A DNA stretch of 64,000 bases from Polytrichum commune. Taxonomy: Eukaryota; Streptophyta; Polytrichopsida; Polytrichales; Polytrichaceae. The first letter of the stretch is position 1. Each line of letters opens with the position of its first letter. The stretch spans positions 27,282,001-27,346,000 of the forward strand of contig OX485806.1 of NCBI GenBank assembly GCA_950295325.1. The letters are read 5' to 3'. The notes beneath the pieces are model-generated. The model did no database searches and was not told the origin of the DNA. It was given only the letters and a program-made list of their open reading frames with translations. A program made the position numbers and the translations under genes. Shown here piece after piece: positions 48,538-60,902 of this stretch.

Positions 48538-51500
48538 ATGCCCACCTCGGTGGATTGGAGCGCCAGCTCCGGTGCCAGCAGCAGCTTCGGCATGGGTATG
48601 ATGTCGGATTGCTTTGCCCCGCAGTCCGAATCTGTTGTCACTCCCAAATCCGCATCTGCCGCCTCCGGTCACAAAGAGCGATGGAAGCGAGAGGATTGCG
48701 AATTCGTGAAGCACGACAGCTGCTTTTCGGACTGGAAGGTGCGCACACCGAAAATGGATTTCTCAGTGTATGGATCTCTCTGGTGTTTATGGTAGCTATG
48801 ACACAGTAGATGTTCGGAGGGTTTTGGGTTCAATCGCCGAAAACTACACTTCAGTCCACCTACATAGAATCAACGTTGTTAGCGAAATTCCTAGCTCTTT
48901 GACAGTTTAAAGTGTTCAAAGGGGATGCTTGCAGTGACTGTCGTCATGTGTGCTCTGCACTGCTCGTTTCCTTTCCTCAACAGTTTCGGCTCCATACTGG
49001 CCATCAGCTTCGTTAGCTTGCTAGAATCATGCGCACACATGAGTGTAGGAAGCTGTTTTGAATCTCCAAGAATGCTCCAAACGGTCTCGCCATTCAGATG
49101 ATGCAATTACTTGATGGGTAGGACATCCTCCTCCACATTTGGGGAGTCGGAGAACTTGTTCGGAGGATTTTGGGATTTTCCAGGAGTTTAATTACTGAAA
49201 ACATTTGAACCCAGCTACACAGAATCTCCTTTGTTGCATTGAGAGAGGACTTTTTACGTTGTGGCCAGCTTGTTGGCAAACCTTGATCTTAACTCTTGCA
49301 TATTTCAAAATGATTGGAGAGGAGGCACTCTTTCATGTCTGCTCTACATCGCTCGTATCCTTTCCTCAAAAGTTTCGGCGCCATATATGGATATGCTGGG
49401 CATGAGCTTCGATAGTTTGGTAGAGTCATGCTCACGCATGCGGAGTAGTTGCCAGTGTGTAGCTAGGGAGTCTTTTTGAAGCTCCAAACGGTCTCGGTAA
49501 CTAGTTTACGCAATCACTTGACATTAGGTAGGATACTCCTCTTCCTCCACATTTTGGGAGGCGGAGAACTTGTTCGGAGGGTTTTGGGGTCTTCCAGGAG
49601 CTCAATCACTGAAAACGCTTTCATCAACCCACACAGAATCTCCGTTGTTGCACTAAGAGAGGATTAGTTATGCTTCGGCCAGCTTCTTGGCGAAATTTTG
49701 CGCTTGGCTCTTTTATATTTTAATGGATGTTTAGAAAGGATACAGTCATCTTGAAGCTCCGGAAATGCTGCAAACGGTCGGCAAGCAGTTTATGCAACCC
49801 CTTGACGTTGGGCAGGACACTCTCCTGCACATTTTGAGAGTCGGAGAGCTTGTTCGGAGGATTTTGGAACTTTCAGGAGTTCGATCCCTGAAAACACTTC
49901 AATTAGCCTACACTGAATCCCGTTGTTGCACAGAGAGGCCAGCTTGGCGCAATTCGACTTTAGCTCTTGCATATTTCAAAATGTCAGGAGAGGATACACG
50001 CACTCTCTCCATACCTGTTAAGTTCTCGTCTCCTTCCAACAATTTCGGCGCCATATTTGCATACGCTGGGCATCGGCTCCACATATTGGGTAGCTTCATG
50101 CGGAAACATATGGAGTATTGATTTTCAATGTATATAGCTAGGGAGCCATTTCGAAGCTCCAAGAATGCTCCACACAGTCGCTAATCCGTTGATGCAATCA
50201 CTTGACATTGGGTAGGACACTCTGACTCCTGATCATTTTGAGAGTCATAATAATTTCAGGTCCGATGACTACAAGTTCAAATGCGGGCTTGAACACAAAA
50301 TAACAGGAGGAACCAAAGCTTCATCAGCTTAGGCACATGTAAGAAAATTCCCATGGGAGTGGGCAAATTTTCTTGTTACCATCTGTCTAAGGTTTGACAG
50401 TATGTTTGTCCTTCCATTTACAACCAAAAACGTTTATTATCTACCAATTATATTATATAGAGATTATATTGGGCCTCCCTTTGGAAGCTTTGGTGGGCAA
50501 AATATAAGAAGTTCTTTTAATATGAGAAGCTTGCAAGCTTGAGCTATGTGGGACCGACCCCATATGTCATATATCCTTGTCATCAAATTTGTGGCTTTGT
50601 CTCATATTTGGTCCCCGCTTTTCTGAATTGATTTTCTAGCTCAAGCCCAAACCTGAAAATATCTACGTTGATGAGTCGCATATCTGTATTGATGGAGTGA
50701 CATATCTGCATTTGGCCTACTCAGGTGCTGGTGGGTCCTTCGGACTGGAAGGAACATGCCTCGGGGAAGGAAGGGGCGGAGCGGTTCTGCGTCCGCAACT
50801 TGCCAATCAACTCCTACCCGGGTGTGTACGAGCTCGGGGTGGTATCGCCCTCGTGGTTGCCAGTGCCGCAAAGCGGTAACCACTCTTCGGGGATTTTTCA
50901 ACCCCAAGATGTGGTGGCTGTGTACGTCGGCCATGCAGACAACCTCCGTCGACGGTTGCAGCGGTATGGACAAGCTGGATCGCACCTCGAAGGCCCAAGG
51001 TCAGTCAGTACGTTAGTGGTTGTTGCTCACTTTCAAGTTGCGAGATTGAGAAGTTCAGCGGGCCTTAAACAAACACGTTTAGGTCTGCACATTCTTCTCG
51101 TAGGATATGAAACATGCAATTAGTGTGAGATGATTAGCAAATCTAAAATTTGCCTTTGCCTTTTTCCTCATAATTTTTGGAGCTCATACGAATATGTCAT
51201 TCATTGTTAAAGAGAATATTCTTTTTATTGAGTGATCGTATAGGTCCCCGTAAATATGTTGACTATTCAGCACGTAGTCCAATCTCTTTTAAATACATGT
51301 CTTTTTGGTGTCCGTTCTTAGGTCCAAACCTCACTATACAGCACTCAAAATATACAGGTGTTGGTAAGATGAGTAACCGAATTAGGTCCGCTTACCTTAG
51401 AATGAAAGTCGATGGAGATCAACACTTTGAAGAATTTTGATTTGCACATTTTGGAAACGCTAGATACTACGGGTTTAAGAGTCTTGAAATCCTCAAGGTC

Positions 51501-54203
51501 CTCAGCTGCAGGGTTGAACTTCGGATTCTACCATCCCCTTCATTTGCTGTGATTTCTCTTGGTTGTAATCTGGTGTCGCTCTCGATGATCCAGCACTTTG
51601 ATGACTGCTATGTGATCGATATCCACTATAATCACTTCTAAGAGTATTTGTGAAACGGTGGCATTTAGGGTTGTCATTTTCGTCGTTCATTTGTCAGTCT
51701 CAAAACTTGAAAGGGAGCAGACTTGGGTATTCGAGCCTTTAGGTTACGACTTTCAAACTCCCTGACGTTTCCTGGTAGAGCATTACGACAAGAGATTCTG
51801 TCAATCGGTTGATTACAGTTAGAGCGGTCGCCCTCTCTATGCGAGATCAATCACATCCCTCATTGTTCGTTCTAGTTCAAACTCTTGCAAACCTCACTTG
51901 CATGAGCTCAGCAAGACCACGGAGTTTGTGCTACAATGAGCACTTTCAGAAAAACCATTGGCAATCTTTCGGGAACCCTTCTGGATCTGCAGCACTTTTT
52001 AACGGCTGTACAATCCCCAGCGACTTGCTCGTGCAGATTGATTGCCAGCTTGTAGTTAGGGTAGTATAAGCTCACAATTGAGCTTTTATCACTCGAATTT
52101 GAATCTGCAACAACTCCAAAACAAATGCCACATTACACCGTTTGTGGTGCATGGAATGTCTTGTCCTGAATTGTAAGTGTGTGTCTGCTCATTCTGCAGG
52201 TCAACACGGTTGTTAGTGATCCATAATGATCCAGCAAGCACCTGGAACAGGGAGAAGCTACAGAATGTTAACAGCAAGTGCACAAGCACCATTTCGCTCA
52301 CAGGTGACAGGCAAATCAGCGCCAACTACAGCATGTCTATCAGCACCATCGACCAACAAGTCGGCAACAACCTTCGTCGATTGAGAACTTCCGACGCAAG
52401 GGGAGGAAGTGTTGATGAATCAAGCCCGCAGAGCAGCATCAACACAGTTGCACTATCTCCGAGGGGTATTCTGTCACCGCGCGGGCCGCGTCTCTTTACG
52501 GAGGTCTTCGCCTTAGGTTGTTCCATAGCTTTCCGTTGTGCTAAGGTAAAGCTTCTATCTATATTCACCAGAATTTCTATCCGTGATAACTCACCTGTCT
52601 TTGCAATGCAAGAGATGCTCACCCTTCGGGTCTTGGTTCGATATGTATTTTAGGCCAGTACCTTAACACCGAGAATAGAGGCAATGAGGGAAGTAATTTA
52701 GAAGGATGCTGAAGGAAAGAACAAGTTCATTTGAAGCCAGTGTAGCGGTATTTTCGAAATGGTGGATTGGGAGATGGTGAAATTGGAGCTGTGATTGATT
52801 ACTTACCGTCTTTGGAATTCTAGAGATGCTTAACCCTCGGGTCTTCATTCGAAATATGTATTAGGCCAGTACGTTAACACCGAGATTAGAGGCAATGAGG
52901 AAGTAATTTATTAGGATTCCGAAGGAGAGCGTAATCTCATTGGAAGTCAGTGTAGCAATACTTTGGAAACGGTGCAATGCGAAATGGTGAAACATGGAAC
53001 TGTAATTGATTACTTACTATCTATGCAATTCCAGAGATGCTTAACCCTCGGGTACTCTTCTTTCTTTTGGCGCAGACGGACAGCAAAGAGGTGGCAGAGA
53101 AAGTCGAGGCGGAGCTGATGGCTGTGTTCGATTACGCATGGAACCAGCGGGAAGACTTCTACGGGCGGTCGCGGGACATCCTTGCCAAGATAGTCATGGG
53201 ACCCCCGCGTGCTCACGGCCTCATGCATTATTTAGGCTACGGATCAAGATGGAACCGGCTTTTGTACAAGAAGAAGGGAGTCGACATCAGCATTGCGGTA
53301 ACTAAACCAGCCGAGACGTGGTGGGAGCAATTTCACAACAGCTCCAAGATGCAGAGCAAGGTTGGTGACCTCCTCGTAACGCTCAAGAAATTACCCTATA
53401 TGATTCCTTATCTACTTGCTCAAAAATCAGCCAAAAACTCGCAGTTCACAAACCTCGACATCCCGGTGGAGCGGTGCGGAGTGGCACTCGAAACCGGACA
53501 ACAGTGCAGCGCTTTTCCAATTCGAGGCCAGAAACACTGCCTCATGCACAAAGATGTCAAGAAAGCTTCCAAGAAAGCTGCTAAGAAGCAGCCAACATCT
53601 CAAGCAAATCGAATCATTCAGAATATCAGAGCCTCTCAGAAAGACTCTCGTCAACCGCACCGAGCTGGATCGACACACCTAACTCTAAGATTGTTGGTTT
53701 CTTGCTTCCCATTTCTTGCAGCCGCAAATGTGCAGCAACCGAAAGATCAGCAAGAAACACCAAAGCGGCGAGGCAGCTTGTCGTTCAACACGTGGTTGCA
53801 AACCTCGCAGATGCAGAGACCGAAGAGCAAGGAATGGATGGCGGCGATGGAGGAGATGCACAGCGGCGTTGCGGGGATCGAAGGTTGGCCACCTGCATCT
53901 TTGATCGGAGGACAGCTTCCGGATCAAACATTAGGAGGCAAGAAAAGTATTAGCCACAATCGAGCGCTCTCGGCTTGCATCGAATCGCAAAACGAGTCCT
54001 GCAAATCGTCAGGCAGACAAGGGATTTGCGGATTGAAATTAGACGACAACACTGTATGTACAGCCACGTCGCAGCCGAATCGGCGACGATGTTTCACGCA
54101 CCAAGGGTTGCGGTCTCCGAAGACCGCACTGTGGTCGCCGGAGGCCGAAATCTGGAGCCCCGGCAACCAGTCGTTTAGCCTACAATTCTCGCTCCAAACA
54201 TGA
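48538..54203 (+). CDS. EFFECTOR OF TRANSCRIPTION-like GIY-YIG protein, four exons
   Basis: Model: 48,538-48,738; 50,725-50,999; 52,200-52,545; 53,076-54,203, giving 649 residues with consistent phase. The motif 'KREDCEFVKHDSCFSDWK' ends exon 1 and 'VLVGPSDWKEHASGKEG' opens exon 2, as in plant ET/HRT-like proteins. A GIY-YIG-type fold follows: 'PGVYELG' (about 99-105), 'VYVGHADNLRRRLQRYG' (133-149) with the arginine helix, and 'FTEVFALG' (258-265) with a candidate acidic residue E260. Two cysteine repeats of the form C..C..C..H follow: C408 ('CGVALETGQQC', then 'KHCLMHK') and C592 ('CGLKLDDNTVC', then 'RRRCFTHQ'). ET proteins are nuclear regulators tied to gibberellin responses and DNA strand cleavage or methylation in angiosperms; the role here is inferred. 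The stretch about 470-590 between the Cys repeats is unconserved, and a hidden intron ending at 53,721 ('ttcttgcag') is possible. Introns 1 and 3 carry tandem duplications. Confidence 0.85.
48810..50240. repeat. Degenerate tandem repeats filling intron 1 of the ET-like gene
   Basis: Anchor 'gttcggagg' occurs at 48,811, 49,158, 49,572 and 49,852. Each is preceded by 'cttga..ttgggtaggacac' and 'cacattttg.gag.cggag' and followed by 'cactgaaaac', 'cacagaatctc' and 'gttgttgca'. Spacing is 347, 414 and 280 bp, so copies have been shortened or lengthened. A final partial unit reaches about 50,240. The array occupies about 70 percent of the 1,986-bp intron. Confidence 0.75.
51091..51420 (+). repeat. 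Dispersed repeat K, copy in intron 2 of the ET-like gene
   Basis: About 330 bp is collinear with 62,500-62,838 in the same orientation. Shared phrases include 'atatgaaacatgcaatt', 'gatgattagcaaatc', 'atgttgactatt' and 'gtctttttggt'. No terminal repeats or ORF found; family unassigned. Confidence 0.7.
52585..53046. repeat. Tandem repeat in intron 3 of the ET-like gene, period 211 bp
   Basis: 'gagatgct' anchors lie at 52,612, 52,823 and 53,034, exactly 211 bp apart each time. Each is preceded by 'gata/ttact.acc..ctttg.aatt'; the first two are followed by 'ggccagtac' and 'taacaccgag'. Two complete units and the start of a third run up to the acceptor of exon 4, so the third unit forms part of the branch-point region. 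Confidence 0.85.
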
Positions 54204-54487
54204 TAGTAATTTACACAAGAATTGCACCGCCGGTCGATCGAGAAGGGCCACAAACTTTGTATGTACCATAAGTCATGCTCTGAATTGAATCTTCTTCCTC
54301 CACCACAAAAATCAGTTCCGACTCGTTGCTGTTTAGAGTGTCTGTTTGTCTATCCACTTTAAAGGCTCTTATCACTCTACACTCATCGAGAGTTCAATGC
54401 TTGCATCTCCCGAGGAACAGCTTCCGGAACAATTAAAACTCAAGAACAGCCAACACAATCAAACGCTCTCGACTCTAAACATGATGC
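54204..54487 (+). other. Probable 3' region of the ET-like gene
   Basis: Short non-coding stretch between the TGA and the start of element H2. No clear polyadenylation signal seen. Confidence 0.3.
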
Positions 54488-55330
54488 TAGAGTAGAGGCA
54501 CCCGTAACTGAGCACTTAAGAGATTTTTGCGTTAGATCTGTAGAAGCACAAGGTGGTGCAAATTTATCCCGTTTGAGAAGATAGAAATCGGGAGGACTGC
54601 AAATTTTTCGGTAATTTTATTCCTTGAATTGAAATTACACTACTATGAATTTTTGAAGCCAACAGTTGGCCCAAACACATTACCAATGTTTAGAGTTTGC
54701 CATAACCACATGTTTTATCCACTCAATCCTCCTCACTTCACAACTCAAAACCAAGACAAGTGTTATTGCAATGTCGGTTTTGGCTTTGATCATTATACAA
54801 TCCTAGCTTGATTGAAATCCCGAAACCCTGAGATTGCCAATGGGACCTGATCGGGAATAAGTGCATTTATTGTAATTTGCACAAGAACTGCACAACTTAT
54901 TGATGAAGAAGGGGCACAAACTTTGCATGTTTAGTAGAGGCGCCTATTCTTGATCAGGACGCCATCGAAAATCTGTAGGGTACCGGAATTCCAATCATAC
55001 TGGGATTGAATTTCGATCAAGTTGGGACTGAATTTTGATCATGCAGGAACCAATAGTGCCATGACACATATCTTGGTTTTGAGTGCTAAATTGAGGAGGA
55101 ATGAGAAGCTAAAGTGAGTGGTTATGGCATACTCTAGACATTGGTAATATGTTCGGACCAACTTCTGGCTTCAATATTCATAGTAATTTCGATTTAAGGA
55201 ATAAATTATTGAATTTTTTTCAGTTCCCCTCATTTCTATCTTCCTACACAAGAAATTTTGCACCGCCTTATACTTCCCCAAGTATGGCACAAAATCTCCT
55301 AAGTGAGCGGTTATGGACGCCTCTACTCTA
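54488..55330. mobile_element. Inverted-repeat element family H, copy 2 (843 bp)
   Basis: The left end TAGAGTAGAGGCACCCGTAA and the reversed right end TAGAGTAGAGGCGTCCATAA match closely, then both continue with 'c.g..cactta.gaga'. The right 290 bp match H1 at 19,970-20,245. It starts only about 285 bp after the ET-like stop codon. No transposase frame. Confidence 0.7.
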
Positions 55331-57940
55331 CCATAAATCATACTATGAATTTTGATCATCCTCCTCCATTACAAATGCTCCAACTCGTTGTTAGGGAAAG
55401 TTTGAGACTTTCTAGGTTAGGGAAGGTTAGGCAAGGTGTGTAGTTAAGAACACCAGAAAGACACGTGTTATGATAAGATTGAACTATGTTCTCAAAATTG
55501 TCTAATTATAATGGGTTCAATTGTTACCACAATTGGGAAGGGCATGTGTGAACACCTCCTCAAGTAGAGAGAGAATCTTGCTATAAGTTTGCATCTCTAA
55601 AACTTCCTTTTTGAGACTTACAATGACAATCTAGGTGATTCGCAATTGCTAAGCAGGTGAGATAATTCCCCATTCACCACAATGGTCAACATTGTATGTA
55701 GAGGTGCAAATTATCCCCAAAAATATAGGGCCACGTAGCTTTAAAATCAAAGGAAAAATCAATATCTTATTAGTGAGTAGGAAAATTGACTCCCAAGTAG
55801 AAAGTTAGTCACTACATGCTACAATAATGAACGTCGATTGTGTGCAAATATATATACATACATACACCTAAGAGAGCAACCTACTTCAACAAGACTTTCT
55901 CCTTTGCACTTGTGCAATCACAACTGTGCCATTGAACCATATGGCTAGGGAAATTATGGGTTTTCAAATCTATCAAGACTTGAATTTATTTGTTTTTTTC
56001 TCTGTTTTTTTAATTTCGCTTTCGATAAATAGTTTAGGAATGGAAGAGGGGTACTCCACTAAATATTGTATTTAGTGCCATATGGTATTTTAATGTCACT
56101 GAGGTGACTTCTCCAAGGACAACTCTTCTGAATACTTATGACCATGGATTTCATCTCTCCCAAGAAATACCATCGGACACCAAGCCCAAGGAAGGTCAAT
56201 GCAACATTTCTTAACTTCAACATGGTTAGTTGCGTTTTTGCTCCAAGTTCTCAATCAACTTACTCCACTTGGGTGATCACATTTGCCTTCAGACCTGCCA
56301 TTGTGATCAGGAGTCAGGACGTAGTGAACTGAATGAGGGTCAATATCAATTGAACTTGTAATAGCATTGCAACCAGAATGGGACTCACGAATACAAATGA
56401 TGGGTCCTTGCTCAAGAATAAGTATTTTGAGCAACTGCTTTTCCCGAAGACAATTAATGGAAATGTCTTTCACCTTCATATCTCTGCACATGGTGGAAGG
56501 CAGAAGTCACTTGAACATCTTGGAAGAATTTATTAAGAAGAAAGCAGTAGATTTTCGGATGGACTGAGTTTCTACCTTGTTGTGGGTTGGACATTGTTGT
56601 CAAACAACTACCTTCCTGAACCCTACCATTCATAGAAATGAAATGGAGGGTACACTCATACTATGCAACGATATATCCTGGCCCGTCACTTTTTAGTCAG
56701 TAGCATGTAGTAAGAGAAACACAGATGTTATATGCTCTCAAAGAATGTTATGAATGCAACAGAAAACCTTCAGAAAGCACAAAGTTTCACATTTATGTGA
56801 AACTAAACCAATTTCCTAGGTTTGGAACTACATGGATCATTGTATGCACATTTCATGATCCACGTGAAGCGTATAAACTCCAACCATTTCTAGAATCTGT
56901 ATCCTATCTCTCTCTGCCAATTTTGCAGAGAATTTTTAACACAACCCGTACATTCCACAAGTTCCATTCTCCAGTGGTGAAACACAAGTTGACCATTCAT
57001 CATTCCCGCTGATGATATGATCAGAATTCCCTATGTTCCCATGCAACACCAGAATCCAGGGCGGCATGGTGTGCCCTACAACTGCATTCTTCACTAGTTA
57101 CAATTCAGAAAGAGACAAATGTGAGAATTACAATTTTTGATGGTGCTTTCCTATTGCAGCTAAGCGGAGCTGATGGACTCCCGAGTAATTTATTACTTGT
57201 AGTTGATAAACAAACAAAAGTCACCTCATATCACTATTTCGGCTCCTGAACAAGTCAGCCCTGCACCTCTGCATCCAGATGTTGGTAGACTACAATTCCA
57301 CGTAAACCGGCTCAAATACACCGGCCCTGTGGGGCCCAAAGGTGAACTACCAAGGAGCTCTCTCATGTGTACGTTTTCTTGTTGAAGATCTCCCTGGTCA
57401 AAATGGTTACTCCAACTTCCATGTTTCTGCAAACTAACTTAAACAATACATCCCTTGAAAGCATGAGCGCTTCACTTAATGCCAGGGTCAAGTGTAACCT
57501 ACATGTCTTCCAGCAGTCCTCCTAACAGTTCCTGCAAACATGAAGCAAAGAAGAAAAACAGCACCCATCACACAGGCCTCGGCTACTGTGACCATTGTAT
57601 AGGAACGTGACCTTCAGAAAAGAGAGAAGAGAGAATGATATCATTGCTGACCAGAGAACAGAGACGAACAACAGAGTTCGTGTGCCCTAATAACTATGTA
57701 GAGAGTTGCAACCTTTCAACTTCCTCTCAGAAGATCCTGACGGTTTCCGTCCTGATCTTCTCCACTTTGAGTAAATAGGAGACAAATGCAGCTTAATGCT
57801 CTTTGCATTGTAGGTAAATCTAAAACTCATTAGTAAGTTGGACTGCGATATGAGGGTGCATACCAAAGGCAAGATATCTCAGGACAAATAAATATTTAGC
57901 AGTGTTCCCAAAGTTAAATGCATAAACAATCTAAAACCTT
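55331..57940. other. Intergenic and 3' side of the BolA gene, no gene recognised
   Basis: Short frames on both strands (for example minus 56,255-56,491 and minus 57,226-57,432) have more complex composition than typical intergenic DNA. The second follows an acceptor-like 'agtttgcag'. I recognise no protein in them. They may be old exon remnants or 3' untranslated sequence. Confidence 0.35.
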
Positions 57941-60769
57941 CTAGACTGCTGCTGTGGCGACCTCTGCCACCTGCACCTCAGGGGCAACAGCCTTTGGCTC
58001 CACGGCCGGTTTCTGCTCACTCCATTGCTTGGGAGTAAGCGCCTTCTTGATGGAAAGGGCATGAATTTCTTTCATCTCCTCTGTCAACGCAGTGTTTACA
58101 ATACGATGCCTCTCGAGCAGCCTTTTCCCCTCAAAAGCTGTTGTGACAATCTCAATATCAAAACTTGCCCCACATCTGCAGTAATTGCAAGGCAATTGAT
58201 TAGCAGAGCATCCAAGAAATCCAACTGCTGAGCTATTGAGAAGATATCACCGCTACATATGCACCACAAACAATAATTCCAACACTAGCCAGTATGATTA
58301 TTATTATAAAAGAAACTAGAGGGTTTAACTCACCCTCCAGAGGTGTCTATCACCACCTGTCATCCATATCAAGAAATCCACCACCACCACCGCCAGAGCC
58401 ACAAACACAGGGTACAAATTTGTCAGTCCAGCATCATCGTTGCAGTGCGACTCCAGTCTAGCATCTACGACTGTACATGCTGACTGAACTTCTAAGGCAT
58501 GGAATTTATAACTTAGTTCGGGCCACAAGCTTCTACAATCATAGCATTTTAGGTCTCGAGAAGTAACTCTCACACATTTAGGCATCTGAATTGTCTCCAC
58601 TGGACCCAACAATCCCTCTATAACATCAAGGTATTGGGGAGGTAAAAGAGATCAACAGCCTCATGTGTCAGCAAGAAAAAAGACATGGAACAATCTAGAA
58701 AGTGAGTTTTCAAGACCTTGCAAAAAAATGAGGTAAGGAACAAGTGTAATGTGTTTACGAGGTGATACTGAAAGGAACATTACATGCACAACAGAATGAG
58801 AACATAGCATCTTTGGCATACATTGACATATTGATAGAAACGTATACTTACAATATTCTTTTTAATTGCTCAATCTACATTCTGCTGCACGAGGAAGACA
58901 ACAAAGTCTACTTCCTCAAGCGTTGGATAAGTGGCATTTCAAGGGTTTAAGGTCTGGTCGTCTGCATTCTCCAGATTGGAAAATCCTGAAAGTACTTCCT
59001 CGTGAAAATTTGTACACACATTTGAGTAATAACACGATTCATGACAGATAGAATCTTTTAGATGCCTCAGAACTTCATTTTAGCGGGTGGGATTCACACT
59101 ATTATATAATCAGGCTGAAGAAAAACAACACGCAGAAAATCTCGAGGAACAGGCGTCCAACTGAGGATAATTGAATGAATGCTCATTCTCAATGTCATTA
59201 TATAGAAAACACTCGATCCACAGCAAGAAGGGCACCTTTCTTCGCTTCGTGACGGGAGTGTTCAAACTAGTGACAACCATACAAACATCGTTAATTGCAT
59301 AATAATTGACTGCCGAGGAGGCCAGAGTCCAGACATATGTTAATCAAAATCAGGTGCGTAACTCGCATGAAGTAAGAAGAGAACAACACAAAGTCCCCAA
59401 AGAGAGCTGACAAAAGTGAAATATGAGGATATAATAGGGCAGGATACTTCTTTACGACTGTAATAGATAAGGGAAACCAGACTAAAATACAGGAATATAT
59501 ATATATATATATGGCAATTTTCGGATACTCGTGAATCTTGTGACTCGCATTCTAACAAGATTGACCGCTAAAAATATGTAGATAATCGTACAAACGCGTC
59601 ACGATGTATCACAAGCACCTCGACAAGATTGGAAGAACTTCGTACAACCATCGCTATAAAGCAGTAAGGTACAGAAGAATTTTTAACTATATCACAGGCG
59701 GCCAAGCTGAAGAGGTTAGACAGCTGAGAAACGAAAAATTAATTAATTAATTAATTTTTTATAATTCAAAAAAAAATGAATACATCAGATCTATTGACGA
59801 AGACTGAAAAGAAGCTATCAAAACTTCCGTGATGTTACAGACTCGAAACGAACACAACACCGTCCTACTTAAGAGTCCACCGAACTACATGAGAAAATCC
59901 TCAACCAACCGGGAGAGAGAATCTATTTAAAGACAAGTGGGACACAGAGTAGAGATCAACTCTTTCAATAGTGTGTACTAGGCGAACAAAGCGTCCACTT
60001 GATTTGCACGCAAGAAAGATAACGGACCGTCGCAGAGGATTTCAGAACTCGACAAGGTCTAAAGGGAACTCACTTAAAGTTTCTTTCAACCGGGTTAAAG
60101 AGCGTAATAGAGTAACCTACTTGTACAATATCGGGAACTACAGTTAATCCCCTGCTTGGATACACCGCTCGCCAAAGAGTGTCAAATTCCACACCAAAGG
60201 CGATCAAGAAGCACATGAAAACCGAAAAAAATTTCAAAAGGCGGCAAGCAACAATCGTTAACTTCAATTCCGCCGGCCAGCGCCACGAGGCCGTCAAGCA
60301 ACAGAAAGAACCACTTGGCTAGCCGGCTAGCCAAATCGCTAACCAAACTGGTTAACACAACAAAACAAAACGAGTCGCAAAACCCTGAACAAGAATACCC
60401 ATGGGAAAGAAAACCACGTCTCCGGATCTCAAAAAGATTGAAAACCGGGGCGGAGTTACGAATGCACTTCAATTCCTCTAAACAGCTCAACAAACACGTT
60501 TGAGATGATCTCAAGACACTGGAACCGAGCAGCTTAAACGTCGACAGAGGGACACTCAGCCGCCGCGGGTTTGCGGCATCACCACGTATGGAATAAATTG
60601 CGCAGGGCAAGATAAAAAGAGAGGAGGCAAACAACGTCGAAGCAATAAACTAGAAAAGAGGAGAGGAGAGGAGAGGAGAGGAGAGAAGAGAGAGGCGTTA
60701 ACTTACTAGGTGCGTGGGCTGGAGCTTGGAGACGAGAGTAGACTCGACGCCTTCCTTGGTCACTCCCAT
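57941..60769 (-). CDS. BolA2-like protein, three exons
   Basis: Model on the minus strand: 60,769-60,707; 58,356-58,334; 58,175-57,941, giving 106 residues; ATG in strong context (cagccATGG). The sequence runs 'MGVTKEGVESTLVSKLQPTH', then 'VVIDTSGGCGASFDIEIV', then 'FEGKRLLERHRIVNTALTEE' and 'MKEIHALSIKKA'. This is a complete BolA domain of the cytosolic/nuclear BolA2 type, close to plant BOLA2. The loop cysteine (about residue 30, GGCGASF) and the invariant histidine in 'RHR' are the expected [2Fe-2S] ligands shared with monothiol glutaredoxins. Role by family: partner of GRXS17-type glutaredoxin in iron/redox signalling. An unusual 30-residue Ala/Val/Pro tail follows. Exon 2 is only 23 nt. 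Intron 1 is about 2.35 kb and holds microsatellites. A nested MITE lies upstream. Confidence 0.92.
58357..60706 (-). other. Intron 1 of the BolA gene
   Basis: 2.35 kb between a GTAAGT donor and an ACAG acceptor. It holds a (TTAA)n-like run at 59,739-59,755, an (AT)n run near 59,500, and a purine repeat of GGAGA units at about 60,655-60,690. A 150-codon minus frame (60,182-60,634) is open by chance of composition and has no domain. Confidence 0.6.
60655..60690. repeat. GGAGA microsatellite in BolA intron 1
   Basis: About six GGAGA units (CTCTCC on the sense strand of the gene) within 20-50 bases of the 5' splice site. Confidence 0.85.
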
Positions 60770-60902
60770 GGCTGGTGCTTCTACGAAGCTTGCTTCACAA
60801 GAACGCAGCGAGTGGTGTGGCTCGGAGTGACAACACGCACAAGAGAGACAACACGCAGACGGGAGAGACGGAGAGACAGGGAATGTGCTCTGGAGCAGGA
60901 GC

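Noticed and set aside
57941-58195. BolA as a single-exon protein starting at 58,195
   Set aside because: The first residues come from the intron. Splice sites and the missing N-terminus (21 codons at 60,769 and a 23-nt exon) give a complete BolA domain.
60182-60634. 150-codon minus-strand frame in BolA intron 1
   Set aside because: Lies wholly between well-supported exons 1 and 2; no motif.
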